This document shows positions 44,160 to 53,003 of a DNA stretch of 64,000 nucleotides, piece after piece. A program made the translations under genes and the position numbers. A model generated the notes under the pieces. It had not been told where the DNA came from. It saw only the letters and a program-made list of their open reading frames with translations, and did not search any database. Numbering within the stretch: position 1 is the first letter of the stretch; each line of letters opens with the position of its first letter. This DNA is from JAJPHW01 sp963799065 (GTDB taxonomy: Bacteria > Acidobacteriota > Terriglobia > Terriglobales > Acidobacteriaceae), in contig CAWCVJ010000001.1 in NCBI GenBank assembly GCA_963799065.1, positions 2,294,001 through 2,358,000 of the forward strand, written 5' to 3'.

Positions 44160-45991
44160 GAGAGATTCTCGGCAAGGCGAAAACGGTTCGTGAACTGCTT
44201 AAGGGCGTTAAGTATTCCATTGACTACTACCAGCGCGAATACAAGTGGCAGGAAAAGCAAATCAACGAACTTGTGGACGATCTAAGCGGAAAGTTCCTAG
44301 AGGAGTATCGTCCCGAACACGCTCGCAACAAAGTCGCGGACTATCCGCACTACTTTCTCGGCTCGATCATCATCAGTAAGAAAGAAAGCGCCGGTTACAT
44401 CGTAGACGGTCAGCAGCGCCTCACCAGCCTTACCCTGCTGCTTATTCTGCTCCGAAATCTTCAGAAAGACCGTGAGAGGCAGGTCAATGTGGACGAATTG
44501 ATCTTTTCTGAGAAGTTCGGTCAGAAATCATTCAATCTCCACGTAGACGAGCGCACCCCCGCAATGGAAGCGCTTTACGAAGGTCACTCATTCGACCTGA
44601 ACGGACGTCCCGAATCCGTTCAGAACCTTGTCCAGCGCTACCGCGACCTCGAATCCTATTTACCTGAAGAGCTACGCGATGCTGCCTTGCCCTACTTCAT
44701 CGACTGGCTACTAGAGAACGTTCACCTTGTCGAAATCACTGCCTATTCCGACGATGACGCCTACACCATCTTTGAGACAATGAACGACCGTGGTCTCTCA
44801 CTCAGCCCCACGGACATGCTCAAAGGCTATCTGCTCGCCAATATCGACGAGAATAAACGCATCCCTGCGAGCGCACGTTGGCGCGAACGCATTCGGGAAC
44901 TCAACGACGCTGGCAAGGAAGTCGAGTCTGATTGCTTCAAGGCTTGGCTGCGCAGCCAATACTCCACCAAAATTCGCGAGCGCAAAAAGGGCGCAAAACC
45001 GGAGGACTTCGACCGAATCGGCACGGAGTTCCATCGCTGGTTGCGAGATGCCGCCGACACCATTGGTCTCCGGCAAAGCGACGATTTCTATCGCTTCATC
45101 GACCGCGATTTCACTTTCTACAGTCGTCAGTATCTCCGGCTCATTGAGGCTTCCCTGACACCTATACCCGGATTGGAGCATGTTCTCTATAACGCCCAAC
45201 ACGGATTCACCCTGCAATACCTTCTTCTGCTCGCCCCATTGCATCCGGACGACGGAGACGACGTAGTCAATCAGAAGTTGGGTTTAGTCGCTCGGTACAT
45301 TGACATCTTGCTCACATGGCGGCTTTGGAATTTCCGCACCATCGCTTATTCCACCATGCAGTATTCGATGGCGCAGGTTGTCTTCGGCATTAGAGGGCTT
45401 TCGGTCGAAGCGCTGTCAAAGAAACTCCATGAAAGCCTCGTCAGCGAAGGCAAAGAGAAGGGGACATTCGCCAGCAACGACCGCCTGCGAATGCACCAGC
45501 AGAACCGCTACGCGCTCCATCGCATCCTAGCCCGCTTGACCGACTATGTAGAAACACAATCAGGTCTGCCGTCGCGGTATCTCGATTATGTCAGCGAGGG
45601 CAAAACCCGTTATGAGGTTGAACACATCTGGGCTGATCACGCTGAACGCCACACTGACGAATTCCCACACCCAGCCGACTTTGCCGAACATCGCAACCGG
45701 ATCGGCGGCTTGCTCCTGCTGCCCAAGAGCTTTAACGCTAGTTACGGAGACCTGACCTACGAGGAGAAACTGCCGCACTATCTCGAACAGAATCTACTCG
45801 CTCGCTCGCTGCATCCACAGTGCTATGAGCACAACCCCGGATTCCTGCGCTTTAAGGAGCAGAGTGGCTTACCGTTTATCCCGCTGACACAGTTCAAAAA
45901 AGCTGACGTGGAGAGCCGCAGCCAGCTTTACACGAAGATCGCCGAGTGCATTTGGAATCCGGATGACCTGTTGCTTGGAGACCAACCATGA
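44156..45991 (+). CDS. DUF262/DUF1524 protein (GmrSD-like), embedded in the type I operon
   Basis: A 611-residue protein. The DUF262 ParB-like part shows IDYYQREYKWQEKQINELVD and the hallmark YIVDGQQRLTSLTLLLILL; the C-terminal DUF1524 HNH-like nuclease part shows YEVEHIWADHAERH and EHRNRIGGLLLLPKSFNASY. The same two-domain layout is found in GmrSD type IV enzymes, which cut modified phage DNA using NTP hydrolysis, and in RloF-type proteins linked to type I systems. Start and stop each overlap the neighbouring hsd genes by ATGA, so it is made together with HsdM and HsdS and may add defence against modified DNA. Confidence 0.9.
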   Translation: MREILGKAKTVRELLKGVKYSIDYYQREYKWQEKQINELVDDLSGKFLEEYRPEHARNKVADYPHYFLGSIIISKKESAGYIVDGQQRLTSLTLLLILLRNLQKDRERQVNVDELIFSEKFGQKSFNLHVDERTPAMEALYEGHSFDLNGRPESVQNLVQRYRDLESYLPEELRDAALPYFIDWLLENVHLVEITAYSDDDAYTIFETMNDRGLSLSPTDMLKGYLLANIDENKRIPASARWRERIRELNDAGKEVESDCFKAWLRSQYSTKIRERKKGAKPEDFDRIGTEFHRWLRDAADTIGLRQSDDFYRFIDRDFTFYSRQYLRLIEASLTPIPGLEHVLYNAQHGFTLQYLLLLAPLHPDDGDDVVNQKLGLVARYIDILLTWRLWNFRTIAYSTMQYSMAQVVFGIRGLSVEALSKKLHESLVSEGKEKGTFASNDRLRMHQQNRYALHRILARLTDYVETQSGLPSRYLDYVSEGKTRYEVEHIWADHAERHTDEFPHPADFAEHRNRIGGLLLLPKSFNASYGDLTYEEKLPHYLEQNLLARSLHPQCYEHNPGFLRFKEQSGLPFIPLTQFKKADVESRSQLYTKIAECIWNPDDLLLGDQP

Positions 45992-47379
45992 TTGACGGTC
46001 TCAAGCCCTATCCAGAATACAAGGATTCGGGTTCTCGGTTCATCGGCGTGATTCCGAGGCATTGGGATCAACGCTGTCTTTGGACTGTGAGCAAGTTGCG
46101 AACAGATAGAAATCCCGGTGACCTTCCGTTGCTTTCAGTATTTCTTGACCGAGGGGTCATCCCGTACAGCGAGGGAAGCGGGCAAGTCCACGCGCCCAGC
46201 TTGGATTTGTCCAACTATCAGATTGTCTGTCCGGGCGACTTCGTCCTTAATAACCAGCAAGCGTGGCGCGGTTCGGTCGGCGTATCTCGTTACCACGGCA
46301 TCATTAGTCCTGCCTACATCGTATTGGGTCTTTCGGAACGATTGGATTCGGCATTTGCGAACTACTTGATGCGGTGTCCACGAATGATTGATCAGTTCGT
46401 CGTCGCTTCGAAAGGCGTGGGGGACATCCAGCGTCAAATTTACTGGTCCTTCTTGCGGACCGTGCAAGTACCGATACCGAATAGCGATGATCAGATCGCC
46501 ATTGTGCAATTCCTCGACCACGCGAACGTGCGAATTGATCGAATAATGCGAGCCAAGAAGAAGCTGATCGCGCTGCTGAACGAACAAAAGGACGCTATCA
46601 TCCACCGCGCTGTTACACGCGGTCTCGATCCTACCGTTCCCCTCAAACCCTCTGGTATCCCTTGGCTCGGCGACATTCCTAAACACTGGCAAATCTTGAG
46701 GGCAAAATATCTGTTCCGGGAAGTCGATGAACGTTCAACGAACGGTAGCGAAGAACTGCTCTCGGTGTCGCACATAACCGGGGTGACGCCACGGAGCCAG
46801 AAGAACATCACGATGTTCAAGGCTCGGTCTTATATCGGTCACAAACTTTGCTGTCCGGGTGACCTCGTGGTTAATACGATGTGGGCGTGGATGGCAGCAT
46901 TGGGTGTATCGGCTTACGCCGGAATCATTAGCCCTGCGTACGCCGTGTATCGACCACGGCACGCTGAACAGTTTGTAGGACACTACATTGATGTTCTTCT
47001 CCGCACGAAGCCATACGTTTCCAATATCATCTGCCACTCAACCGGCGTGCGAGCGTCGCGCTTGAGGCTCTATCCTGAAGAATTTTTCAGGCTTCCGATT
47101 ATTCTGCCCCCGGTACGTGAACAATCACGCATCGTCGAAAATATCGCAGCGGAGACTGCACACTTAGAAGCCAGTACCATTCATGCTGAGCGCGAAATCG
47201 CGTTGCTGCGCGAATATCGTATCCGACTAAGTGCGGACGTGGTGACAGGTAAACTGGACGTGCGCGAAGCCGCTCGCGACTTGCCAGACACGGCTGAAGA
47301 AGCCGGAGCGAGGGAAGAGATCGAGGAACTGACCGACGTCGAACCTGAGGACGCTGAACCTGAGGACGTTGAAGCATGA
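45988..47379 (+). CDS. hsdS: Type I restriction specificity subunit
   Basis: A 463-residue protein with two target-recognition half-repeats. The first opens with PYPEYKDSGSRFIGVIPRHW, the second with KPSGIPWLGDIPKHWQILRA; each is followed by a variable region and a conserved coiled helix (RIDRIMRAKKKLIALLNEQK; HLEASTIHAEREIALLREYR). It selects a bipartite DNA site for HsdM and HsdR. The C-terminus is strongly acidic and ends in a short repeat (EPEDAEPEDVEA) coded by a 15-base tandem duplication. Overlaps both neighbours by ATGA. Confidence 0.95.
   Translation: MIDGLKPYPEYKDSGSRFIGVIPRHWDQRCLWTVSKLRTDRNPGDLPLLSVFLDRGVIPYSEGSGQVHAPSLDLSNYQIVCPGDFVLNNQQAWRGSVGVSRYHGIISPAYIVLGLSERLDSAFANYLMRCPRMIDQFVVASKGVGDIQRQIYWSFLRTVQVPIPNSDDQIAIVQFLDHANVRIDRIMRAKKKLIALLNEQKDAIIHRAVTRGLDPTVPLKPSGIPWLGDIPKHWQILRAKYLFREVDERSTNGSEELLSVSHITGVTPRSQKNITMFKARSYIGHKLCCPGDLVVNTMWAWMAALGVSAYAGIISPAYAVYRPRHAEQFVGHYIDVLLRTKPYVSNIICHSTGVRASRLRLYPEEFFRLPIILPPVREQSRIVENIAAETAHLEASTIHAEREIALLREYRIRLSADVVTGKLDVREAARDLPDTAEEAGAREEIEELTDVEPEDAEPEDVEA
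47341..47370 (+). repeat. Tandem 15-base duplication at the hsdS 3' end
   Basis: GAACCTGAGGACGCT (47341-47355) is followed directly by GAACCTGAGGACGTT (47356-47370), 14 of 15 identical. It codes EPEDA-EPEDV. The unit is a multiple of three, so copy-number change would alter tail length without changing frame. Confidence 0.8.
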
Positions 47380-50369
47380 CCACTGACATTTCTGAAAAAG
47401 GTCTCGAATCGTTAATCATGCTCCACATGACTGGCACGCACGGTCTTGCGCCTGCTCCGGAGGATGCCCTATCAGAAATGCCACTCTCCACCGGCTACGG
47501 TTGGTTTGCGGGGAACCCGAAGGACTACGACCGCACCCAAGCACTCGACGTGCCGCAGTTGTTCCATTTCCTGCAAGTTACCCAGCCGGAGAAGTTCAAG
47601 AAACTCGGCATTGCCGATCCTAAGGATGTCAAAGACATCGCCCGTCTCAAGTTTCTGGCTAGGCTCTCCAATGAGATCGGCAAGCGCGGGTTGATTGACG
47701 TGCTGCGCAAGGGTGTGGACGACGGACCGCGCAATTTTGATTTGTTCTACGGCACACCTTCGCCCGGTAACACGAAGTCAGCGGCGCTGTTTGCCAAGAA
47801 TCGCTTCATTGTCACTCGCCAGCTACGGTACAGCGCAGATGAAACACGTCGGGCGCTGGACTTGTGCCTCTTCATCAATGGCTTACCTGTTGCGACGTTT
47901 GAACTCAAGAACAGCCTAACCAAGCAGACGGTGGAAGATGCTGTGGAGCAGTATCGGCGTGACCGTGATCCGCGTGAAAAGCTCTTTCAGTTCGGACGCT
48001 GTGTAGTGCATTTCGCCGTCGATGACGCGGAAGTGGCAATGTGTACCGAATTGCGCGGAAAAGGCTCATGGTTTCTTCCCTTCAACAAAGGCTGGAATGA
48101 TGGCGCGGGCAATCCTCCGAATTCCGCAGGGTTAAAGACGGACTATCTCTGGAAAGAGATTCTCACTCCGCAGGGTTTGACGAACATCCTCGAAAACTAT
48201 GCGCAGATCGTTGAGTTCAAGAATGAAAGGACTGGCAGAAAGAAGCGCGTTCAGATTTTTCCGCGCTACCACCAGCTTGATGTGGTACGAAAGGTGCTCG
48301 CCATCGTTCCGAGGGACGGCGTCGGCGGGCGCTATCTCATTCAGCACTCCGCTGGCAGCGGCAAGTCCAATTCCATCGCGTGGTTGGCTCATCAACTCAT
48401 CGGAGTAAAGACGCAAGACACGGAACTGTTTGATTCCGTGATTGTGGTAACCGACCGGCGCATCTTGGACGATCAAATTCAAAAGACCATTAAGCAATTC
48501 ATGCAAGTTGGTGCGACGGTAGGACACGCCGAGCATTCCGGCGATTTGCGGAAGTTCATCGAAGAGGGAAAGAAAATCATCATCAGTACCGTCCAGAAGT
48601 TCCCGTTCATCCTCGATGAGATCGCCAAGGAGGAGAAAGCCAAGAGGTTTGCCATCATCATCGACGAGGCTCATAGCAGTCAGGGCGGGAAAACCTCCGC
48701 TGCGATGAGTGAGGCTCTCGCTGATCCGGAAGATACGATCAACGATGCGCTCGAAAGGCGCATGGCTGCGCGGAAGATGCTTTCAAACGCCAGCTATTTC
48801 GCTTTCACCGCTACGCCAAAGAGCAAGACGCTGGAGATGTTCGGGGAGCCGTTGCCCCCAGACGCCGAAGGGAAGGTGAAACATAAACCCTTCCACAGCT
48901 ACACCATGAAGCAGGCAATCGACGAGCGCTTCATCCTCGATGTCCTCAAGAGCTATACGCCAGTGGACAGCTTCTACAAGCTCGTAAAGAAGATTGAAGG
49001 CGATCCGGAGTTTGACACCAAGAAGGCACAGAAGAAATTGCGGAAGTATGTCGAGAGCCATGACCACGCGATCCGACTTAAAGCCGAAATCATGGTGGAT
49101 CACTTCCACGAACAGGTGATGGCTTTAAACAAGATTGGAGGCAAGGCACGCGCCATGGTGGTTTGTAACGGCATCGAGCGTGCCAATCAGTATTTCGCTG
49201 CGTTCAGGGAATATCTCGAAGAACGCAAGAGTCCGTATCGAGCGATTGTCGCCTTTTCCGGCGAGCACGAGTTTGGCGGCGCGAAGGTTACCGAATCTTC
49301 GTTGAATGGATTCCCAAGCGGCGGGATCGCAGAGAAAATCCAAGATGACCCGTATCGGTTCCTGATCTGCGCGGACAAGTTCCAAACCGGCTACGACGAA
49401 CCGCTGCTTCACACGATGTACGTGGACAAGCCGCTCTCCGGGATCAAGGCTGTCCAGACTCTTTCGCGCCTGAACCGCGCCCACCCGGAGAAGCACGATG
49501 TCTTCGTCCTCGACTTTCAGAACAACACGCAGACGATCACCGAAGCCTTCGCCGATTACTACAGGACGACCGTTCTCAGTGAGGAAACTGACCCCAACAA
49601 GCTCAACGACCTCAAGGCTGCCCTCGACGACGCACAGGTATATTCGCCTGAACAGGTACAAGCGCTGGTGGACTTGTTCATTTCTGGCGCTGAGCGCGAT
49701 AAGCTCGATCCGATCCTAGATACGTGTGTCGCTGTGTATAAGAAACGACTCGACGAAGATGGTCAGGTAAATTTCAAGGGCAAAGCCAAAGCCTTTGCGC
49801 GTACATACGATTTTCTAGCATCAGTGCTGCCGTACACCAACCGCGAGTGGGAAAAGCTATCCATCACCTTGAATCTCTTAATCCCTAAACTTCCCGCACC
49901 TGAAGAAGACGATCTATCGAAAGGGATTCTTGAGGCGATTGACATGGACAGCTATCGCGTAGAGAAAAGGGCGGCTATGAAGATCGCACTCGCTGATGAA
50001 AATGCTGAAATCGCCCCAGTACCAGTCGAAGGCGGCGGGCGAACATCAGGCCCGGAACTCGACCGCTTGAGCAATATCTTGAAGACGTTCAACGACCATT
50101 TCGGAACGTTGTTTACCGACGCAGACCGCGTGGCGCAGAGAATCAGGGATGACATAGCGCCAAAGGTTGCTGCTGATCCCGCCTATCAAAACGCAAAAAG
50201 AAACACGCCGAACGCAGCGCGAATCGAGCACGACAAGGCGCTGGCGAAGGTCATGCTCACCCTTCTGAAAGACGACACACAGGTTTACAAGCAATTCGTC
50301 GAAAATGAGTCCTTCCAGCGGTTCGTGACCGACATGGTGTTCACCCTCACGAGCGGCGACTCCCCTTAG
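47376..50369 (+). CDS. hsdR: Type I restriction endonuclease/translocase subunit
   Basis: A 997-residue protein. The N-terminal PD-(D/E)xK nuclease shows FELKNSLTKQTVEDAVEQYR (ExK) preceded by LDLCLFINGLPVA. The SF2 motor follows: motif I QHSAGSGKSNSIAWLAHQL, motif II FAIIIDEAHSSQGGKTS, motif III YFAFTATPKSK, and C-lobe motifs including LICADKFQTGYDEP and SRLNRAHPEKHDVFVLDFQN. The C-terminal helical part contacts HsdM. With HsdM and HsdS it cuts unmodified DNA after ATP-driven translocation. Last gene of the operon; it ends 41 bases from the convergent DUF2779 gene. Confidence 0.96.
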   Translation: MTTDISEKGLESLIMLHMTGTHGLAPAPEDALSEMPLSTGYGWFAGNPKDYDRTQALDVPQLFHFLQVTQPEKFKKLGIADPKDVKDIARLKFLARLSNEIGKRGLIDVLRKGVDDGPRNFDLFYGTPSPGNTKSAALFAKNRFIVTRQLRYSADETRRALDLCLFINGLPVATFELKNSLTKQTVEDAVEQYRRDRDPREKLFQFGRCVVHFAVDDAEVAMCTELRGKGSWFLPFNKGWNDGAGNPPNSAGLKTDYLWKEILTPQGLTNILENYAQIVEFKNERTGRKKRVQIFPRYHQLDVVRKVLAIVPRDGVGGRYLIQHSAGSGKSNSIAWLAHQLIGVKTQDTELFDSVIVVTDRRILDDQIQKTIKQFMQVGATVGHAEHSGDLRKFIEEGKKIIISTVQKFPFILDEIAKEEKAKRFAIIIDEAHSSQGGKTSAAMSEALADPEDTINDALERRMAARKMLSNASYFAFTATPKSKTLEMFGEPLPPDAEGKVKHKPFHSYTMKQAIDERFILDVLKSYTPVDSFYKLVKKIEGDPEFDTKKAQKKLRKYVESHDHAIRLKAEIMVDHFHEQVMALNKIGGKARAMVVCNGIERANQYFAAFREYLEERKSPYRAIVAFSGEHEFGGAKVTESSLNGFPSGGIAEKIQDDPYRFLICADKFQTGYDEPLLHTMYVDKPLSGIKAVQTLSRLNRAHPEKHDVFVLDFQNNTQTITEAFADYYRTTVLSEETDPNKLNDLKAALDDAQVYSPEQVQALVDLFISGAERDKLDPILDTCVAVYKKRLDEDGQVNFKGKAKAFARTYDFLASVLPYTNREWEKLSITLNLLIPKLPAPEEDDLSKGILEAIDMDSYRVEKRAAMKIALADENAEIAPVPVEGGGRTSGPELDRLSNILKTFNDHFGTLFTDADRVAQRIRDDIAPKVAADPAYQNAKRNTPNAARIEHDKALAKVMLTLLKDDTQVYKQFVENESFQRFVTDMVFTLTSGDSP

Positions 50370-50410
50370 GTTGTCTAAGTAGTGCGACGTTTCCACTACA
50401 CAGGTTGGTT

Positions 50411-51889
50411 TCATACCAAAACTGACCGAAGCTTTTCCAGCAGCTTGACCATCGCAAACGTATCCTGCCCACAATAATCGAGCAGAGCCTTCCTAATCCT
50501 GCCGCGCTCGACTGTATCGACAGTGCCTCGTATAAGCTTTTTCCAAGCAAGTCCTGCGTCCTGCCCGTTCGCCACTGCCATGTCCTCATAGGTCATTTCT
50601 GGCACCAGCGCGGGCAAGACCGACTTGATGGAGTAGGAGCCTGCGAATGCCGCATGGTAAGCGTGTTCACGGACGACTGGCAGCAGATCGAATAGACGAC
50701 CTTGGAGAGCGCTGATCCGATCCGCGAACTCAGGAAACCAACTGGCAAGTTCCGAAAGCCGCTGAGACTCGAAGGAGGAATATACGACGATGCTCCCCGT
50801 CTCGCTCAGTGTGGCAAGGAGTGACGAGATGAACTCGCGCCGTGGATCGTTCGCATCCTTGGCTAGGAATTCATAGTGCTCTGGCTCCGCTCCGGGCTGA
50901 CGCAGCACATGCACACTCCACTGAAAGGGCAACTGATCGTAAGGTCGCATGCCGAGAAATCTTGGAACTGCCAGATTCACGCTTTCAAAATCTGCGAAGT
51001 ACACCGGGTACGTCAACCCACCCAACACCTCGCCAAGTTCCGGGCTGAACCACGGCTCCCCCGTCTGCACGCACGTAGCTGCACGCCGCTGAATCTCGGT
51101 CAATTCGAAGTCATCGGGTACGTCGCGGATTGACTCGATGCCCATCTCCTCCAGTTCTCCCATCGCACTGGCGTGAATTCTCGGCAGGTAGCCAATGTGA
51201 TCGTCTGGGCGCGACGGATTGCATCGGTCGAAGAACTCACACGTGACGGGAGAAGTGCAGTGTTTGCCCGGAGCGATGTCCGGTGCCTTCGGCATCGACA
51301 AAACTGTGCATGCCGCTCGAAGTTGGAAGGTCAGTTTCGGTTGCAATCGTTGCACTCGCCGCGTCAGGTTTCTGATCTTGAAAAGTCGTCGGACGTCGAT
51401 AGAGCCGCCATCGAAAACGTAATTCCTGTTGATGTGCGCGAGACAGACCGACGCCAAATCCACCCCGCAACGAGAGACTACGCGGCTTTGGATGCCGACA
51501 TCGTCTAGGTGTTCTTCTTTTACGGAAGCGCTGGACTTAACCTCAATCAGCCTCCAGCGCCCATCCCTGCGTCGGTGTAGCACATCGACGCGCACCAGCA
51601 CGCCGTCGTGCTCAAAAGAAGCCTCAAAGAGCGCAGAAATTTCAGGGTTTGCGATTAACTCCCGCGTGGCGCGGATCGCCCGATCCAGCCCGCCATCGCT
51701 GCCAACCTCGACGCCGCCCGGAAAAAGCTGGCGGGCGAGCAGCCCCACCTCGCGACCTTGCTCCATGATCGCGTAGTCGGAGGCTTCAGCCTCGGCAGCG
51801 AGTTCCGGCGCGTGAACCTGCCAGTAGAGGCGCTTGAGGCACTGGCAGCCTGCCACGAAGCGGCTTTTGGACAATTTAATTTTGTTCAC
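50411..51889 (-). CDS. DUF2779 protein: Cas4-like nuclease joined to DEDD exonuclease-like domain
   Basis: A 492-residue protein starting with GTG 51889. The N-terminal half resembles Cas4/RecB nucleases: LSKSRFVAGCQCLKRLYWQ, the Asp and ExK of RVDVLHRR...RLIEVKSSASVK, and a Cys cluster in GKHCTSPVTCEFFDRCNPSR that with CQC could hold an iron-sulfur cluster. The C-terminal DUF2779 half carries RNase H/DEDD-type acidic motifs: VYFADFESVNLA, VVYSSFESQRLSE, and LLDYCGQDTFAMVKLLEKL. It is probably a DNA or RNA nuclease. The start overlaps the upstream 94-residue gene (GTGA), and it is the last of a three-gene unit. Confidence 0.82.
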   Translation of the reverse strand: MNKIKLSKSRFVAGCQCLKRLYWQVHAPELAAEAEASDYAIMEQGREVGLLARQLFPGGVEVGSDGGLDRAIRATRELIANPEISALFEASFEHDGVLVRVDVLHRRRDGRWRLIEVKSSASVKEEHLDDVGIQSRVVSRCGVDLASVCLAHINRNYVFDGGSIDVRRLFKIRNLTRRVQRLQPKLTFQLRAACTVLSMPKAPDIAPGKHCTSPVTCEFFDRCNPSRPDDHIGYLPRIHASAMGELEEMGIESIRDVPDDFELTEIQRRAATCVQTGEPWFSPELGEVLGGLTYPVYFADFESVNLAVPRFLGMRPYDQLPFQWSVHVLRQPGAEPEHYEFLAKDANDPRREFISSLLATLSETGSIVVYSSFESQRLSELASWFPEFADRISALQGRLFDLLPVVREHAYHAAFAGSYSIKSVLPALVPEMTYEDMAVANGQDAGLAWKKLIRGTVDTVERGRIRKALLDYCGQDTFAMVKLLEKLRSVLV

Positions 51890-52170
51890 CGCAGCGCCTC
51901 CTCCTGCATCTCACGCACCATGCCCGTGAACTCGCGCATCGCGATCACAAGCGCCGTCGTGGCAGCATCCTCTTGCCAGTTCGCGTCGATCTGGAATGTC
52001 TCGTAGTCATTCTCGACTCCGTCGCCCTTGTGAAGCTCGGCTTCATGCAGGCTGAATGTTACGCCGACGTTCCGAGAGATCACGTCGCCCTTACTATTAA
52101 CGCCAAGGCTCGTGAGCACGTAAGTGTCAAACATTTCCATGATTTCCTCCGTCAAAGTCCTCCCGTTCAT
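51886..52170 (-). CDS. Small protein of unknown function, partner of the DUF2779 nuclease
   Basis: A 94-residue acidic protein (MNGRTLTEEIMEMFDTYVLT; FSLHEAELHKGDGVENDYET; ATTALVIAMREFTGMVREMQ). I recognise no family. Its ribosome site is GGAGG in the upstream direction (GACGGAGGAAATC lies inside it), and its coding character is supported by translational coupling: it begins 1 base after the upstream stop and ends inside the DUF2779 start codon. A regulatory or adaptor role for the nuclease is a guess from size and position. Confidence 0.75.
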   Translation of the reverse strand: MNGRTLTEEIMEMFDTYVLTSLGVNSKGDVISRNVGVTFSLHEAELHKGDGVENDYETFQIDANWQEDAATTALVIAMREFTGMVREMQEEALR

Positions 52171-52171
52171 C

Positions 52172-52924
52172 TCAGCGCGAACTCAGGACGCGGCGCTTCC
52201 AGCGTAGCGCCTCGCGCCGTCCCCTCCGAAGATCGGACGCCCACGCCTTGTCGTTCAACTCGTATCTCACTTTGCGTATCCACGCTTCCTGCTCCTCGTC
52301 GATTTCTTTTTCTGCCAGCGCGGCGTCATGGCAAGGCGAGCACAGCCCAACACTGTCGAGATTCGCCGCGCCCACCGATGCGCGGCACGCTCTGCATCTG
52401 TTGCGACCTGCGCACAACCATTTGATCAGCCGCCATCCGAGCAGCAGAATCACGGGCAGGAACGCCGCGATGCCCATACCCCCAAACCACGAGCGCCAAT
52501 TCGAGGCATCGGTAACGGTATTCTCCGTGTAGCGCGGTATGGGAAAGAGATAGAACAAGAACAACACTTCCGCGCTCAGCGATCCGAAGAATCCGACGAA
52601 CATCAGACCGAAACCCTTGAAGTGGTTGGCTTCGAAGATTCGACCTTCGTTGTGGGCGCGATAAACATCTGGGAGAACGCCGACCATCATCAACCAAAAT
52701 GCCGATGCAAACGGCCCCAGAGCCGAGTAAGCCAGAGCGAAAATCGAGAAATCGCTGTTGGGATCAGCGGCGATGAGGGCAAACGGAACCGCCGCATAGA
52801 GCAAGGGAGCGAGGAGCAAGAACACGAGCGCCAGCACGCAGCGAAAAAGGAACCGTATCGGCGCTGTCAGCAGATGCACATCACCAGCAACTTGGTTGAT
52901 GTTCGCTTCAGTACGACTGTTCAA
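52172..52924 (-). CDS. Membrane protein with C-terminal zinc ribbon
   Basis: A 250-residue protein starting with TTG 52924, preceded by GGGGAGG five bases upstream. Four hydrophobic segments are visible (CVLALVFLLLAPLLYAAVPF; FASAFWLMMVGVLP; FGLMFVGFFGSLSAEVLFLF; GIAAFLPVILLLGW), followed by a cytoplasmic-looking zinc ribbon (NRCRACRASVG...GLCSPCHDA) and a basic helical tail (DLRRGRREALRWKRR). I do not recognise the family. It is the first gene of the unit with the 94-residue protein and the DUF2779 nuclease, so it may anchor or sense for that module. Confidence 0.75.
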   Translation of the reverse strand: MNSRTEANINQVAGDVHLLTAPIRFLFRCVLALVFLLLAPLLYAAVPFALIAADPNSDFSIFALAYSALGPFASAFWLMMVGVLPDVYRAHNEGRIFEANHFKGFGLMFVGFFGSLSAEVLFLFYLFPIPRYTENTVTDASNWRSWFGGMGIAAFLPVILLLGWRLIKWLCAGRNRCRACRASVGAANLDSVGLCSPCHDAALAEKEIDEEQEAWIRKVRYELNDKAWASDLRRGRREALRWKRRVLSSR

Positions 52925-53003
52925 GATTGCCTCCCCTCGTTTAGAAGAAACCTCTACGTATCTGGGGGAGGCACGTCGTTAGTGGACGCGAATGGCAGCG
53001 GAT

